This document shows positions 17,281-26,519 of a DNA stretch of 64,000 nt, piece by piece (positions within the stretch are counted from its first letter, which is position 1; each line of letters opens with the position of its first letter). Under the pieces are notes generated by a model that saw only the letters and a list, made by a program, of their open reading frames with translations, ran no database searches and had not been told where the DNA came from. Position numbers and translations under genes: made by a program. The stretch comes from Oleispirillum sp963668495 (lineage in GTDB: Bacteria > Pseudomonadota > Alphaproteobacteria > Rhodospirillales > Rhodospirillaceae). The DNA lies in the NCBI GenBank assembly GCA_963668495.1, contig OY764545.1, positions 2,294,001 to 2,358,000 on the forward strand, read 5' to 3'.

Positions 17281-18126
17281 TCAGCCACGGACCATATCCA
17301 TGACAAGCAAGAAACTCAAAATAACCGGAGCCGCAGTCAAAACCCCATCAACTCGATCAAGCACACCGCCATGACCGGGGATGAGATTGCTGGAATCCTT
17401 AACCCCTGCCCGACGTTTGATTGCCGATTCAAACAAGTCTCCAGCCTGCGCAATTACGGCAAGTCCCGCACCAAGCATCACTAAGGTATACACAGGCAGC
17501 GGCATGACATGGGCAAAATAATCGGTCAAAAGCCCGGTTGTGCCAATCAAGGATGCACAAATCATTCCCCCAAGCAAACCTGCCCAAGTCTTATTTGGGC
17601 TGATATAAGGTGCCAATTTGGGGCCGCCAATACTGCGCCCAAAGGCATATCCACCGATATCCGTTGCCCAAACCATGGCAAAGCACCACAACGTCACATC
17701 GAAACCATAAACTTGCCGCAAATGCATCAAAGCGAAACATGGAATACCAATGTATATGGGACCGAACCCCATAAAAACGGCATCTTTTACAGAGTGAGAA
17801 TGGCGCAAAGCCCAAAAGCCAATCACAGGGGCCAATAAACAGAAACTAATCACCGCCAAAGGTTCAGCAATTGCGGCAATATAAATCGCCAATGATGCAA
17901 TAATCGTCGTGTTGCGAACCATGGCACGGTCACAGAACACCATGCCCTGCCATTCCCAAAGCAAAACAACAAGCATAAGACCGATCAATGCTTCATAATA
18001 TGGGTGCCCCAAATAAATCACACCCAACATAGTCGGAAGCATAACCAGCGACGCCAGAATACGTGTCCGCAATCCACCAGATTTTTTGACGGAAACGCTC
18101 TGATCTTTAGCCGGAGAGTCCACCAT
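17281..18126 (-). CDS. cdsA: Phosphatidate cytidylyltransferase
   Basis: CdsA forms CDP-diacylglycerol from phosphatidate and CTP at the inner membrane. The 281 residues contain several hydrophobic membrane segments and the CDS signature region, with ISPNKTWAGLLGG and GDLFESAIKRRAGVKDSS followed by LIPGHGGVLDRVDG. The ATG at 18124-18126 overlaps the uppS 3' end by 20 bases, has AAAGGCG before it and gives a typical length. Upstream in-frame residues from 18228 are unlike the family. Genes for lipid and isoprenoid synthesis are grouped here. Confidence 0.95.
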   Translation of the reverse strand: MVDSPAKDQSVSVKKSGGLRTRILASLVMLPTMLGVIYLGHPYYEALIGLMLVVLLWEWQGMVFCDRAMVRNTTIIASLAIYIAAIAEPLAVISFCLLAPVIGFWALRHSHSVKDAVFMGFGPIYIGIPCFALMHLRQVYGFDVTLWCFAMVWATDIGGYAFGRSIGGPKLAPYISPNKTWAGLLGGMICASLIGTTGLLTDYFAHVMPLPVYTLVMLGAGLAVIAQAGDLFESAIKRRAGVKDSSNLIPGHGGVLDRVDGVLTAAPVILSFLLVMDMVRG

Positions 18127-18829
18127 ATCGCCTTTCACGCTGGCCGTATTCAGCAATTGCCGCCAGCAAATCCTGTTTCTTGAAATCCGGCCACAATGTA
18201 TCGACAAAGACCAGTTCGGCGTAAGCAATTTGCCACAACAGGAAATTACTGACGCGTTGTTCTCCGCTTGTGCGTATCAGAAGGTCCGGGTCCGGAATAT
18301 CATGCGTAAAAAGGCAGGATGAAATCATGTCTTCTGACACTTCATCAACTGAACATGCACCATCCGCAACATTACGGGCAATCGTCTTCGCCGCATGTAC
18401 AATCTCATCACGCGAGCCATAGCTGAGGGCAATGATCAGGGTTAACCCGGTGTTGTTTGCGGTTAATGCCTCTACACTTTTCAGATTTTCCTGAATATCA
18501 AGCGCAAGACGCGAACGGTTTCCAATGACACGTAGCCTTACATTTTGCTGATGAAGGCTTTGAGTTTCCCGCTTCAGATAGAAACGCAACAACCCCATAA
18601 GATCGCGGACTTCATCCTCTGGTCGTTTCCAGTTCTCGGAAGAAAATCCAAACAGAGTCAAATACCGAATACCGATCTCTGCAGCATCACGCACGACTTC
18701 ACGAACAGTCTCCAACCCCTTTTTATGACCAGCCGTGCGGGGGAGAAACCGTGATTTTGCCCAGCGTCCGTTGCCATCCATAATAATGGCAACGTGCTGG
18801 GGAATATTGAGTGAACCAAAATCTTGCAC
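18107..18829 (-). CDS. uppS: Undecaprenyl diphosphate synthase
   Basis: UppS elongates farnesyl diphosphate to the C55 carrier lipid for peptidoglycan and O-antigen. The 240 residues have the catalytic aspartate in IIMDGNGRWAK close to the N-terminus, then RTAGHKKGLE and LTLFGFSSENWKRP. Near the C-terminus DLLIRTSGEQRVSNFLLWQ is also typical. The start codon is GTG, with GAGAG upstream. It is 15 bases downstream of frr and overlaps cdsA by 20 bases. Confidence 0.96.
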   Translation of the reverse strand: MQDFGSLNIPQHVAIIMDGNGRWAKSRFLPRTAGHKKGLETVREVVRDAAEIGIRYLTLFGFSSENWKRPEDEVRDLMGLLRFYLKRETQSLHQQNVRLRVIGNRSRLALDIQENLKSVEALTANNTGLTLIIALSYGSRDEIVHAAKTIARNVADGACSVDEVSEDMISSCLFTHDIPDPDLLIRTSGEQRVSNFLLWQIAYAELVFVDTLWPDFKKQDLLAAIAEYGQRERRYGGLSG

Positions 18830-18844
18830 GAAAACTCTCAGCAG

Positions 18845-19420
18845 TTAGACCTGCATGATCTCTTCTTCTTTGACAGCCAAAAGCTCATCAACTTGTTTGA
18901 TGGTTTTATCAGTCAATTTCTGAATGATGTCGCTGAAATCGTGATGTTCATCCTTGGAAATAGCCCCATCTTTTTCGGCTTTTTTCAAGGATTCCATGCC
19001 ATCACGACGAGCATTGCGGACAGAAATACGGGTTTGTTCCGTGTATTTCCCAGCAATTTTGGTCAAATCGCGGCGGCGTTCCTCAGTCAGCGGCGGAATT
19101 GGCACACGTACGGTTTGGCCATCAACAGCCGGATTCAGGCCAAGGCCGGAATCACGAATAGCTTTTTCAACAGCCTTGACCGTGCCTTTGTCCCAGACTT
19201 GAACGGTCAACATACGCGGTTCCGGCACACCGATATTGCCGACCTGATTAATCGGGGTCAGCGCACCATATGCCTCAACCTGAATCGGTTCCAGCAAAGC
19301 CACGGACGCACGCCCAGTGCGCAGGCCGGCGAACTCTTTTTTCAGTGCGGCAACAGCAGATTCCATCTGCCCTTCGATGTCCAGCTGAAGCTCGTCGAAA
19401 TCAAATTCTTCCGCAGCCAT
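18845..19420 (-). CDS. frr: Ribosome recycling factor
   Basis: Frr splits post-termination ribosomes together with EF-G. The 191-residue length is close to the family norm. Recognisable parts are LRTGRASVALLEPI, the GNIGVPEPRMLTVQVWD region, IPPLTEERRRDLTKIAGKY and a C-terminal helix ending in LAVKEEEIMQV. The ATG is three bases after the pyrH stop. The pyrH-frr-uppS-cdsA-dxr-rseP-bamA order is conserved widely in proteobacteria. Confidence 0.97.
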   Translation of the reverse strand: MAAEEFDFDELQLDIEGQMESAVAALKKEFAGLRTGRASVALLEPIQVEAYGALTPINQVGNIGVPEPRMLTVQVWDKGTVKAVEKAIRDSGLGLNPAVDGQTVRVPIPPLTEERRRDLTKIAGKYTEQTRISVRNARRDGMESLKKAEKDGAISKDEHHDFSDIIQKLTDKTIKQVDELLAVKEEEIMQV

Positions 19421-19423
19421 GGA

Positions 19424-20152
19424 TTACTCCTCTTCCGTAATAATCGTGTACAGGTCTTTCTCGCCTTCCAGAACGCGACCAAGGGAGCGTTCCTCCGACA
19501 GCGGGAAAACCAGGATCGGGATATTGTTTTCTCGTGCCAAAGCGATAGCCGAAGCGTCCATGACATTCAAGCCTTTAACGAGCACTTCGGTAAAGGTAAG
19601 CTGATCATAGCGCACAGCATCCGGGTTCGTCTTCGGATCAGCGGAGTACACACCATCGACCTGCGTTGCTTTCATCAGGGCGTCACAGTTCATTTCGGCT
19701 GCACGAAGTGCCGCAGCGGTATCAGTGGTAAAATACGGGTTGCCACTGCCAGCGGCAAAAATCACCACCCGCCCTTTTTCCATATGTCGAACAGCGCGGC
19801 GGCGAATATAGGGTTCACAGACCGTATGCATGGGGATCGCAGACAGCACCCGACACGGCACACCTGCGCGTTCCAGCGCATCCTGCACAGCCAACGCATT
19901 AATGACAGTCGCCAACATCCCCATATGGTCAGCATTGGCCCGGTCCATGCCTTTGGTTGCCCCGGTAACGCCCCGGAAAATATTACCGCCACCAATGACC
20001 ATACAGATTTCAACACCGGTCTCGTTAACGGCTTTGACTTCCTGTGCAAGACGCTCAACAACACTTTCATCCAGACCATACTCTCGGTCACCCATCAGGC
20101 CTTCGCCAGACAGTTTTAACATGATGCGTTTGAATTGCGGCTGAGCGGTCAT
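19424..20152 (-). CDS. pyrH: UMP kinase (uridylate kinase)
   Basis: PyrH phosphorylates UMP to UDP. The 242 residues belong to the amino acid kinase fold: KRIMLKLSGEGLMG at the N-terminus, VIGGGNIFRG, ANADHMGMLATVINALA, then a GTP/ATP-site region with AAGSGNPYFTTDTAAALRA and VDGVYSADPK. It starts a new transcription unit, because a strong minus-strand terminator lies between tsf and pyrH, leaving about 120 bases for a promoter that I could not pin down. Confidence 0.97.
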   Translation of the reverse strand: MTAQPQFKRIMLKLSGEGLMGDREYGLDESVVERLAQEVKAVNETGVEICMVIGGGNIFRGVTGATKGMDRANADHMGMLATVINALAVQDALERAGVPCRVLSAIPMHTVCEPYIRRRAVRHMEKGRVVIFAAGSGNPYFTTDTAAALRAAEMNCDALMKATQVDGVYSADPKTNPDAVRYDQLTFTEVLVKGLNVMDASAIALARENNIPILVFPLSEERSLGRVLEGEKDLYTIITEEE

Positions 20153-20274
20153 ATCATCCCCCGGAATCTAAAATAAAATCGAATACATGGGCCATCACCA
20201 CGACGGAATGATACACGAGAAATCGTATCTGTCTGAGTGGAAATTCAGGATCGCCCAATCAAATGTGTACGCGC

Positions 20275-20304
20275 AAAAAACGGGGGACCGTTTCCGGCCC
20301 CCCG
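20275..20304 (-). terminator. Intrinsic terminator downstream of tsf
   Basis: Arms at 20281-20289 and 20296-20304 form a GC-rich 9-base stem with one mismatch (CGGGGGACC with GGCCCCCCG). On the minus strand it is followed by TTTTTT (plus-strand A run 20275-20280). It lies 20 bases after the tsf stop and separates the rpsB-tsf unit from pyrH. Confidence 0.9.
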
Positions 20305-20323
20305 TGAATGTCGGAACAGACGC

Positions 20324-21253
20324 TTAAGCGCCTTTGGCTGTTGCAGCAACTTCAGCAGCGAAATCGGTTTCTTCTTTTTCGATGCCTTCGCCCAGAGCCA
20401 TACGCACAAAGCCGGTCAAAGCAATCGGAGCACCAACTTCAGCTTCTGCGTTTTTCAGGACTTTGTTGATTTTGGTTTCGCCGTCGATCACAAAAACTTG
20501 CTCAACCAGAACGGTTTCTTCGTAGTATTTGCGAATACGACCATCGACCATTTTGTCGATGATGTTGTCCGGCTTACCGGATGCTTTGGCTTGTTCAACC
20601 AGAACAGCGCGTTCGCGTTCCAGAGCTTCGGCATCAACGGATTCAACGTTCAGGAATTGCGGGTTGGCAGCAGCCACATGCATGGCAACTTGCTTACCCA
20701 ATGCTTCCAATTTCGCAACATCACCGGTGGATTCCAGAGCAACCAGAACGCCGATTTTGCCCATTCCCGGAGCAACCTGACCGTGGATGTAGTGTGCGAC
20801 CACACCGTTTTCGACTTTCAGGGTTGCGGCACGGCGCAAGTTCATGTTTTCACCGATGGTACCAACCAGATGGGTCAGTTGTGCGGCAACGTCACGATCT
20901 TCTTCGCCAAACGGCAGAGCAGCCAACTTCTCAATGTCACCTTCAGCTTGCAGAGCCAAAGCAGAAACTTTGCCCACATAGCCTTGGAAAATTTCGTTAC
21001 GAGCAACAAAGTCGGTTTCAGAGTTGACTTCAACAACAGCAGCCGTGGTGCCTTCAGCACACACACCAACCAAACCTTCTGCAGCAACGCGGCCTGCTTT
21101 TTTCGCAGCAGCGGCCAAGCCTTTTTTACGCAGCCAGTCAATGGCGGCTTCAACATTGCCATCGGTTTCAGTCAGAGCTTTTTTGCAGTCCAGCATACCT
21201 GCGCCAGATTGTTCACGCAGTTCTTTAACGAGAGCGGCGGTAATCGCGGCCAT
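20324..21253 (-). CDS. tsf: Elongation factor Ts
   Basis: EF-Ts exchanges GDP for GTP on EF-Tu. With the ATG at 21251-21253 it has 309 residues. The N-terminal UBA-like domain reads VKELREQSGAGMLDCKKAL, then comes the EF-Tu contact motif NSETDFVARNEIFQG, and later the YYEETVLVEQVFVIDG segment near the C-terminus. A frame start at 21304 would extend into the rpsB-tsf gap without need. It follows rpsB and ends at a strong terminator. Confidence 0.97.
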   Translation of the reverse strand: MAAITAALVKELREQSGAGMLDCKKALTETDGNVEAAIDWLRKKGLAAAAKKAGRVAAEGLVGVCAEGTTAAVVEVNSETDFVARNEIFQGYVGKVSALALQAEGDIEKLAALPFGEEDRDVAAQLTHLVGTIGENMNLRRAATLKVENGVVAHYIHGQVAPGMGKIGVLVALESTGDVAKLEALGKQVAMHVAAANPQFLNVESVDAEALERERAVLVEQAKASGKPDNIIDKMVDGRIRKYYEETVLVEQVFVIDGETKINKVLKNAEAEVGAPIALTGFVRMALGEGIEKEETDFAAEVAATAKGA

Positions 21254-21311
21254 GGTTCTCGATCCCTTTGTTAGAATAAACAGTTGACGGGTGAACACCA
21301 ACATACATCAA

Positions 21312-21349
21312 GGCCGGGCGGCTTACCCCTTGAATAAACCGCCGCGGCC
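21312..21349 (-). promoter_or_regulatory. GC-rich hairpin between rpsB and tsf
   Basis: GGCCGGGCGG (21312-21321) can pair with CCGCCGCGGCC (21339-21349) with one bulged base around a 17-base loop. There is no T run on the minus strand, so full termination is unlikely. It may act as a pause, partial attenuator or mRNA-stability element that adjusts tsf relative to rpsB. The pairing is seen; the role is inferred. Confidence 0.5.
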
Positions 21350-21367
21350 ATGCATTTGGGTAGAAGC

Positions 21368-22165
21368 TTATTCAGATGCTTCTTCGGTTGCCGGAGCAGC
21401 GGTTTCTTCTGCCTCAGCGACGTCTTCAACTACAACTTCTTCAGCTGCACCGATATCAACGCCATCAGCGGTCAGTTCAGCTTGAATGCCGTCCAGAACA
21501 GAACCGCTCATCAGCTCGCAGTACAGGTTGATGGCACGGATCGCATCATCGTTGCCCGGGATCGGGAAATCGATGTTTTCCGGGTCGGTGTTGGAGTCAC
21601 AGATTGCAACAACCGGAATACCCAATTTACGTGCTTCCTGAATTGCCAGGCTTTCTTTCAGGGTATCGACAACGAACAGAATGTCCGGCAGGCCGCCCAT
21701 TTCTTTGATGCCGCCCAGAGCGCGTTCCAGTTTTTCACGGTCACGGCTCAGGTTCAGTTGTTCACGCTTGGTCAGACCGCCCATTTCACCGTTTTCGATG
21801 CGTTGGTCCATTTCGCGCAGACGACGAATGGATTGAGAAACGGTTTTCCAGTTGGTCAACATGCCGCCGAGCCAACGGTGGTTCACATAGTATTGACCGC
21901 AACGTTTTGCAGCTTCTGCAATCGGTTCTTGTGCTTGGCGTTTGGTGCCAACGAACAGAACGCGACCACCACCGGCGACGACTTGTTGTACGGCTTGCAT
22001 TGCACGGTACAGCATCGGCACGGTTTGTTGCAGGTCGATAATGTGGATGTTGTCACGGGAGCCAAACAGGAACGGAGCCATTTTCGGGTTCCAGCGGCGG
22101 GTGTTGTGACCAAAGTGCACACCAGCTTGAATCAGCTGGCTCATATTAAAAGTCGGAAGCGCCAT
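21368..22165 (-). CDS. rpsB: 30S ribosomal protein S2
   Basis: S2 binds the small subunit head-body junction and is needed for S1 docking. The 265-residue protein has the typical start LPTFNMSQLIQAGVHFGHNTRRWNPKM, the VLFVGTKRQAQEPI segment, YVNHRWLGGMLTNW and PVVAICDSNTDP. The tail after about residue 235 is acidic and alanine-rich, as in related bacteria. GAGGAT upstream supports the ATG. A leader of about 105 bases separates it from a likely promoter. Confidence 0.98.
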   Translation of the reverse strand: MALPTFNMSQLIQAGVHFGHNTRRWNPKMAPFLFGSRDNIHIIDLQQTVPMLYRAMQAVQQVVAGGGRVLFVGTKRQAQEPIAEAAKRCGQYYVNHRWLGGMLTNWKTVSQSIRRLREMDQRIENGEMGGLTKREQLNLSRDREKLERALGGIKEMGGLPDILFVVDTLKESLAIQEARKLGIPVVAICDSNTDPENIDFPIPGNDDAIRAINLYCELMSGSVLDGIQAELTADGVDIGAAEEVVVEDVAEAEETAAPATEEASE

Positions 22166-22275
22166 AATATCCTCGCTTTTCCGGTTGAAACGTCCGCGAG
22201 CCGTAGAAGGTATCCTTCACCGGAGCGACCTGCACAAGGCAACGCCGCGTAAGCTCGCGTGTGTGATGAGCCCGC

Positions 22276-22304
22276 GTGATACTCTGTTCTGCGGGGCTTG
22301 GCAA
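22276..22304 (-). promoter_or_regulatory. Candidate rpsB promoter
   Basis: On the minus strand TTGCCA (22304-22299) and TATCAC (22281-22276) are separated by 17 bases, in the gap between dnaE and rpsB. Transcription from here would give a leader of about 105 bases before rpsB. It is directly preceded by the hairpin at 22305-22335. Confidence 0.5.
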
Positions 22305-22335
22305 GTGATTTTACGGTTATACCGCAGGAAATCAC
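22305..22335 (-). terminator. Nested hairpin after dnaE, weak terminator candidate
   Basis: GTGATTT (22305-22311) pairs with AAATCAC (22329-22335), and inside it CGGT pairs with ACCG around TAT. It lies 11 bases after the dnaE stop and just upstream of the candidate rpsB promoter. There is no T run on either strand, so it may be a Rho-assisted end or 3'-protecting hairpin of dnaE rather than an intrinsic terminator. Confidence 0.4.
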
Positions 22336-22346
22336 TGTGTTTAAGA

Positions 22347-25300
22347 CTACAATTCCTGTAGTTCCAGAATACCGGATACGGCCCGTAAGGCTTCCATTGT
22401 CCGTTGGGTCAGCATAATTCGGCTGCCAAGCTTCAAATCAACGGTTTGATCATCCAGCAGCACACGAACCCGAATGTTATGACGCCCTTTCGGTGCCTCA
22501 TCCATGATGGCCTTTAACCTGGGCACCGGACGTTCCGTATTCAAGACAACACGCAGGCCTTTTACTGACTTGGCAGCAGCATGGTCAAGGGATACCACGT
22601 TTTCTGTGGTCATACGCAATTGACCGTCTTCTTCCTTAACCACGACCGTCAGCAGCAAGGGGGCATTGCTTTGAATAAGGTCGCGGGCACGCTCAAGCAC
22701 TTCTGAAAATATGGCAACTTCATAAGATCCAGTCGCATCGGAAAACTCGGCAAAGGCGTATCTACGCCCGGATTTTCCCACTCGCTCACGGAAGTTCACC
22801 GTGATACCTGCTAATTTAGTAACCTTCACGCCACCAACCGCGACGGAAGACGCCAAATCCGCCGCATTCACAACCCCAAGCCGCTCGGTGATTGTTGCAT
22901 AGGTATCCAAGGGGTGTGCCGACAGATAAAAACCAATGGCACCGAATTCCTCATTCAATCGGTCCATTGCCGTCCAATCGTCACAATCAGCCAGCTTTGG
23001 CGGTTGGACTTCTACTCCGCCACCACCGAACATGCTGACCTGTGCGGAGGCTTTTTCCTCCCGAACTTTCTGGGCATGCTTCACCAGAATTTCCAAGCTG
23101 GAAAATACCTTGAAACGATTGCTGTCAAGACAATCAAACGCCCCTGCCCGAACAAGGTTTTCAAGGGATCGCTTGTTGATGGCATGGGTGTCCAGTCGTT
23201 CGGCAAAATTGATCAGGGATTGATATTTTCCACCGTTTTCACGTTCCTGTACCAACGAAGTCATTGCCGCTTCGCCGACATTCTTCAGGGCCGACAATGC
23301 ATAGCGCACCATGCCCTTGCCGTCCTTATCATATTCAACGTTGAAAACAACTTCGGACATATTCACGTCCGGCATCAGCACCGGAACTTTCAGTCGGTCA
23401 AGTTCCTGTTTAAAACTGGCAAGCTTATCCGTGTTGTGAATATCAAGCGTCATGGAGGCCGCAAGGAACTCCACCGGATAATTGGCCTTCAGGTACGCGG
23501 TCTGATAGGCGACCAAGGCATAGGCCGCCGCGTGTGATTTGTTAAAGCCATATCCGGCAAACTTGTTCACATGGTCGAAAATGTAATTCGCCATGTTTTT
23601 ATCAACGCCATTTTCAGCCGAGCCTGTAATGAACAACTGGCGTTGCTTGTCCATTTCTTCTTGTTTTTTCTTACCCATGGCGCGCCGCAGCAAATCCGCG
23701 CCACCCAGCGAATAATTCGCCATACGCTGGGCAATCTGCATCACCTGTTCCTGATAGATGATAATGCCATAGGTCTCGGTCAGTACGGGCTTGATGAGAT
23801 CGTGCATATAGTCGATCTCTTCCTGCCCGTGTTTCCGCGCGATGTAGCTTGGAATATTATCCATCGGCCCCGGACGATACAGGGCCACAACAGCGACGAT
23901 GTCCTCCAGACTATCGGGATGCAGTTTGCGCAAAACGTCGCGCATGCCCTGACTCTCCAACTGGAATACACCAGCCGTATCCCCCCGTGTCAGCATTTCA
24001 TAGGTCGGACGGTCATCCAGCGGTATTTGCGACAGATCAATGTGGATACCGCGCTTGGCAATCAGATTAACTGCCGTTGACAGCACCGTGAGGGTTTTCA
24101 GCCCCAAAAAGTCGAACTTAACAAGACCCGCCGTTTCCACCCATGCCATGTTGAACTGGGTTGCAGGCATTTCCGAACGCGGATCTTTGTAAAGCGGAAC
24201 CAACTCATCCAAAGGACGATCACCAATCACCACACCTGCGGCATGGGTTGATGCGTTCCGATACAAACCTTCCAGTTTTAAACCGATATCGAAAAGCTGG
24301 GCGACCTGCGGATCATTGTCCCGCATTTCCTGAAGCTTTGGCTCACCATTAATCGCTTCACCAAGTGGCGTCGGTTTTGCCGGGTTGTTGGGCACCAGTT
24401 TGGAAATCTTGTCAGTTTGACCAAACGGCATGCCAAGCACGCGCCCCACATCCCGCAAGACAGCACGCGCCTGCAACTTACCAAAGGTAATGATCTGGGC
24501 CACACGATCATGCCCATATCGATCCTGCACGTATTGAATGGTTTCTTCGCGCCGATCCTGACAAAAGTCGATATCAAAGTCAGGCATGGAAACACGTTCA
24601 GGGTTGAGGAACCGTTCAAACAGCAAATCAAAACGCAGCGGGTCAAGGTCGGTAATGGTCAAAGACCAAGCCACCACGGACCCGGCACCGGAACCACGCC
24701 CCGGCCCCACCGGGATGCCATTATCTTTTGACCATTGAATAAAGTCAGCAACAATAAGGAAGTAGCCGGGGAACTTCATGTTAATGATGATGCCCAGCTC
24801 ATATTCCAGACGCTTGAAATACTTGTCGTCGATTTCTTGTTTTTCTTGCTCGGTCATCTCAGGCCAATACACCTGAGTTTGCAAACGCTTGTGCAGTCCC
24901 TCCGTTGCCAGAGTTCGCAGGGCATCATCTTCGCATTCGCCTTCCTTATAGGAAGGAAGGATCGGCGGCAATTTGGGCACGGAGAATGCACAACGTTGCG
25001 CAATCACCAACGTGTTGTCACAGGCTTCCGGCAGGTCCGAGAACAATTCCCGCATGTCTTCAGCGGATTTAAAATAATGCTCAGGTGTAAAGCGAATGCG
25101 TTCCGGGTGGTTCAACGTCACGCCTTCACGAATACAGATCAGAGCATCGTGGGCTTCATACATGTCACGAGAGCCGAAATACGCATCATTGGTCGCAACC
25201 AACGGCAGATCCTTGGCATAGGCCAGGTCTATCAGCGCCTCTTCGATCCGTTCTTCATCCACCGTTCCATGGCGTTGAATTTCCACATAGGTGCGACCGG

Positions 25301-25823
25301 AATAGGCAGAGGACATCAAATCCAGCACCGCAGATGCCTCGTCAGCATCCTCATCAAGCAGTGCGCGACCGACCGCACCATCGGTCATCCCGATCAAAAG
25401 GATCAGGCCGTCATGGTGGTCCAGAAAATAGTCAAACGGCACTTGCGGCGGCACAGTTCCGTCACTGTCCACATAGGCCTTACTCACCATTTTCAAAAGA
25501 TTGCGATAACCGGGATCATTTTGGGCCAACAACAGAACCCGGTCCGGCATTTCATAACGGCTGTCATACCCAGTTTTTGGGTCCAGTTGCGGCGTTCGGG
25601 GCGTCACATTCAACACCGTACCGATCAACGGCTGGATGCCTGCCCCTGCTGTCAGAGTTGAAAACTCCAAGGCACCGAACATATTGCCAAAATCAGTCAC
25701 CGCAACGGCCGGAAAATTCCCGTCCTTGGTCAGGCCGATCAATTCCTTCATCTTGATCGCACCAGTGGCAAGGGAGTACGCGGTATGAACCCGCAGATGA
25801 ACAAAATTGGCGTGGGTGCTCAT
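22347..25823 (-). CDS. dnaE: DNA polymerase III alpha subunit
   Basis: DnaE is the replicative polymerase. The 1158 residues match DnaE1. The PHP domain is at the N-terminus (FVHLRVHTAYSLATGAIK). The palm carries catalytic aspartates in MPDFDIDFCQDRR, with GPGRGSGAGSVVAW before it. The fingers and tandem HhH regions include ATHAAGVVIGDRPL and YGFNKSHAAAYALVAYQTAYLKANYP. An OB domain (VTKLAGITVNFRERVGKSGRRYAF) is near the C-terminus. AAAGG upstream supports the ATG. It starts 15 bases after the lolD stop, so lolC-lolD-dnaE may be co-transcribed. Confidence 0.98.
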   Translation of the reverse strand: MSTHANFVHLRVHTAYSLATGAIKMKELIGLTKDGNFPAVAVTDFGNMFGALEFSTLTAGAGIQPLIGTVLNVTPRTPQLDPKTGYDSRYEMPDRVLLLAQNDPGYRNLLKMVSKAYVDSDGTVPPQVPFDYFLDHHDGLILLIGMTDGAVGRALLDEDADEASAVLDLMSSAYSGRTYVEIQRHGTVDEERIEEALIDLAYAKDLPLVATNDAYFGSRDMYEAHDALICIREGVTLNHPERIRFTPEHYFKSAEDMRELFSDLPEACDNTLVIAQRCAFSVPKLPPILPSYKEGECEDDALRTLATEGLHKRLQTQVYWPEMTEQEKQEIDDKYFKRLEYELGIIINMKFPGYFLIVADFIQWSKDNGIPVGPGRGSGAGSVVAWSLTITDLDPLRFDLLFERFLNPERVSMPDFDIDFCQDRREETIQYVQDRYGHDRVAQIITFGKLQARAVLRDVGRVLGMPFGQTDKISKLVPNNPAKPTPLGEAINGEPKLQEMRDNDPQVAQLFDIGLKLEGLYRNASTHAAGVVIGDRPLDELVPLYKDPRSEMPATQFNMAWVETAGLVKFDFLGLKTLTVLSTAVNLIAKRGIHIDLSQIPLDDRPTYEMLTRGDTAGVFQLESQGMRDVLRKLHPDSLEDIVAVVALYRPGPMDNIPSYIARKHGQEEIDYMHDLIKPVLTETYGIIIYQEQVMQIAQRMANYSLGGADLLRRAMGKKKQEEMDKQRQLFITGSAENGVDKNMANYIFDHVNKFAGYGFNKSHAAAYALVAYQTAYLKANYPVEFLAASMTLDIHNTDKLASFKQELDRLKVPVLMPDVNMSEVVFNVEYDKDGKGMVRYALSALKNVGEAAMTSLVQERENGGKYQSLINFAERLDTHAINKRSLENLVRAGAFDCLDSNRFKVFSSLEILVKHAQKVREEKASAQVSMFGGGGVEVQPPKLADCDDWTAMDRLNEEFGAIGFYLSAHPLDTYATITERLGVVNAADLASSVAVGGVKVTKLAGITVNFRERVGKSGRRYAFAEFSDATGSYEVAIFSEVLERARDLIQSNAPLLLTVVVKEEDGQLRMTTENVVSLDHAAAKSVKGLRVVLNTERPVPRLKAIMDEAPKGRHNIRVRVLLDDQTVDLKLGSRIMLTQRTMEALRAVSGILELQEL

Positions 25824-25838
25824 GAAGGACAGTTACCT

Positions 25839-26519
25839 TTAGAGTTCAACAATCGTTCCGGCTTGCACCGTTACCCGACGGTCCATGCGGGCGGCAAGTT
25901 CAGGATTATGGGTAGCGATCAAGGCCGCCAAGCCCTCTTCCCGGACAAGGGACAACAGTTCGGAAAATACAGCTTCCGAAGTTTCGGGATCAAGGTTCCC
26001 TGTCGGTTCATCTGCCAACAACAACTTGGGACCATTTGCCAATGCCCGCGCAATTGCAACGCGCTGTTGCTCCCCACCGGACAGTTGCCCCGGTCGATGG
26101 TCAAAACGTCCGGAAAGGCCAAGTTTGCTCAACAAAGCTTTGCCACGCTCGACAGCCTCTGCCCGAGTTACACGAGCAATCATTTGCGGCATGACAACGT
26201 TTTCAAGCGCCGAGAACTCAGGCAACAGATGATGGCTTTGATAAACGAACCCAAGATAATCGCGGCGTAACGCCGTGCGTTCAGCATCCGACAATTGGTC
26301 ACAAGAATGACCGTTGATGCTGACCTCGCCCAAATCGGGGCGTTCCAACAGTCCCGCCAATTGCAACAGGGTTGACTTGCCGGAACCGGAAGGTCCGACA
26401 AGGGCCGTAATTTCACCGGAACGTAATTCTAAATTGGCCTCACGCAGAACATGCAGTTCAGCTTCGCCTTGAACAAAAGTGCGAGAAATCCCCGCCAAGG
26501 ACAACACCACATCATTCAT
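25839..26519 (-). CDS. lolD: Lipoprotein-releasing ABC transporter ATPase LolD
   Basis: LolD powers release of outer-membrane lipoproteins from the inner membrane to LolA. The 226 residues contain Walker A (GPSGSGKST), the signature LSGGEQQRVAIARAL and Walker B with D-E in LLLADEPTGNLDPET. The Q-loop region is GFVYQSHHLLPEFSALENV, a LolD-like feature. Its ATG overlaps the lolC stop by eight bases, so translation is coupled to its membrane partner. Confidence 0.95.
   Translation of the reverse strand: MNDVVLSLAGISRTFVQGEAELHVLREANLELRSGEITALVGPSGSGKSTLLQLAGLLERPDLGEVSINGHSCDQLSDAERTALRRDYLGFVYQSHHLLPEFSALENVVMPQMIARVTRAEAVERGKALLSKLGLSGRFDHRPGQLSGGEQQRVAIARALANGPKLLLADEPTGNLDPETSEAVFSELLSLVREEGLAALIATHNPELAARMDRRVTVQAGTIVEL

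Noticed and set aside
18824..20119. Long plus-strand open frame of 431 codons over frr and pyrH
   Set aside because: It is the mirror of two certain minus-strand genes, has no recognisable motif and is rich in F, H, N and Q, as expected from an antisense reading of biased codons.
20237..21274. Plus-strand open frame of 345 codons over tsf
   Set aside because: Antisense shadow of tsf; its composition (F, N, Q rich) is not protein-like and tsf is certain.
21350..22252. Plus-strand open frame of 300 codons over rpsB
   Set aside because: Antisense shadow of the S2 gene; no motif.
24735..25661. Plus-strand open frame of 308 codons over dnaE
   Set aside because: Antisense to the PHP domain of DnaE; no motif and no ribosome site.
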